A DNA stretch of 14,263 nucleotides from JALYUA01 sp038229875 (lineage in GTDB: Bacteria > Acidobacteriota > Thermoanaerobaculia > UBA5066 > Gp7-AA6): assembly GCA_038229875.1 (NCBI GenBank), contig JBBROA010000106.1, forward strand, positions 1 through 14,263, written 5' to 3'. The translations under genes were made by a program, and so were the position numbers. How positions within the stretch are numbered: the first letter of the stretch is position 1; every line of letters starts with the position of its first letter. Positions 14,107 through 14,263 of the stretch are shown here, in pieces. The notes beneath the pieces are model-generated. The model searched no databases. It was not told where the DNA came from and worked only from the letters and a program-made list of their open reading frames with translations.

Positions 14107-14263
14107 AGCCGGCGCTCGCGGCGGCGGCGCTCCTCGTCGTCTGCGCGGGTCTATTCGCCTCCGCGGGGTGTCGTGGCGGTAGCGGAACGGCGTCGGGGCC
14201 GCTGCGGATGTGGGCTTTCGGCCGCGAGGGAGAAGTCGTCTCTCAGCTCATCCCCGAGTTCAC
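14082..14263 (+). CDS. ABC-transporter sugar-binding lipoprotein (family 1 solute-binding protein), N-terminal part
   Basis: Sixty residues are visible before the window ends. A positively charged N-terminus and hydrophobic segment lead to the lipobox FASAGC, with C30 as the lipidated cysteine. A Gly/Ser linker and then LRMWAFGREGEVVSQLIPEF (41-60) follow, which is the usual first strand and helix of family 1 extracellular sugar-binding proteins (LxxWxxGxEG...LxxxF). The ATG at 14082 lies inside the end of the glucanase gene, overlapping by 25 bp in another frame, so the two are probably co-transcribed and translationally coupled. By analogy, permease genes should follow outside the window. 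The product would bind saccharides released by the glucanase for import over the inner membrane. Confidence 0.85.
   Translation, partial: MAGRGASLKPALAAAALLVVCAGLFASAGCRGGSGTASGPLRMWAFGREGEVVSQLIPEF

Overview
The window is GC-rich DNA with tightly packed genes, most likely from an Acidobacteriota genome or metagenome bin. That placement is an inference. It rests on the Oar-like TonB-dependent receptor with an N-terminal carboxypeptidase-regulatory domain, the kinase-fold membrane protein with an Ala/Pro linker and helical tail, a free-standing GspE N-terminal-type domain, and the base composition. No rRNA, tRNA or CRISPR array was seen.

Layout. Positions 1-8112 are all on the minus strand. 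In order of coordinate they hold a GspE-N (MshEN) domain protein cut by the window edge, a 3-hydroxyisobutyrate-dehydrogenase-type oxidoreductase, a 271-bp MITE-like element with 15-bp inverted ends and a 6-bp target duplication, a membrane-anchored pseudokinase, an M13 (neprilysin/PepO) metallopeptidase, a LysE-type exporter, a repeat- and palindrome-rich stretch with a probable insertion-sequence end, a small unrecognised ORF, and a YbaK/ProX-like domain protein that lacks the usual catalytic lysine. These genes look like single housekeeping or accessory units, not one pathway.

From 8113 to 8603 is a divergent intergenic region with a REP-like palindrome, a candidate promoter and two identical cre-like operators. 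From 8604 onwards, on the plus strand, is a coherent glycan-uptake locus: a LacI-family regulator, an outer-membrane TonB-dependent receptor, a PF10091/GH144-like glucanase lipoprotein, and the start of an ABC sugar-binding lipoprotein that overlaps the glucanase gene by 25 bp. The likely scheme is that the receptor imports oligosaccharides, the lipoprotein cleaves a glucan (beta-1,2-glucan is one candidate), and the ABC system takes up the products, all under LacI-type control. A strong intrinsic-terminator hairpin sits between receptor and glucanase, and the glucanase start codon must lie inside or before it.

Points most worth a second look are the pseudokinase, the MITE whose target duplication carries the kinase-like gene's stop codon, the tandem operators, the terminator/start/8-bp-repeat arrangement before the glucanase, the Lys-to-Asn change in the YbaK-like protein, and a recurring -10-like motif about 7 nt before start codons that lack a Shine-Dalgarno sequence, which suggests leaderless mRNAs.
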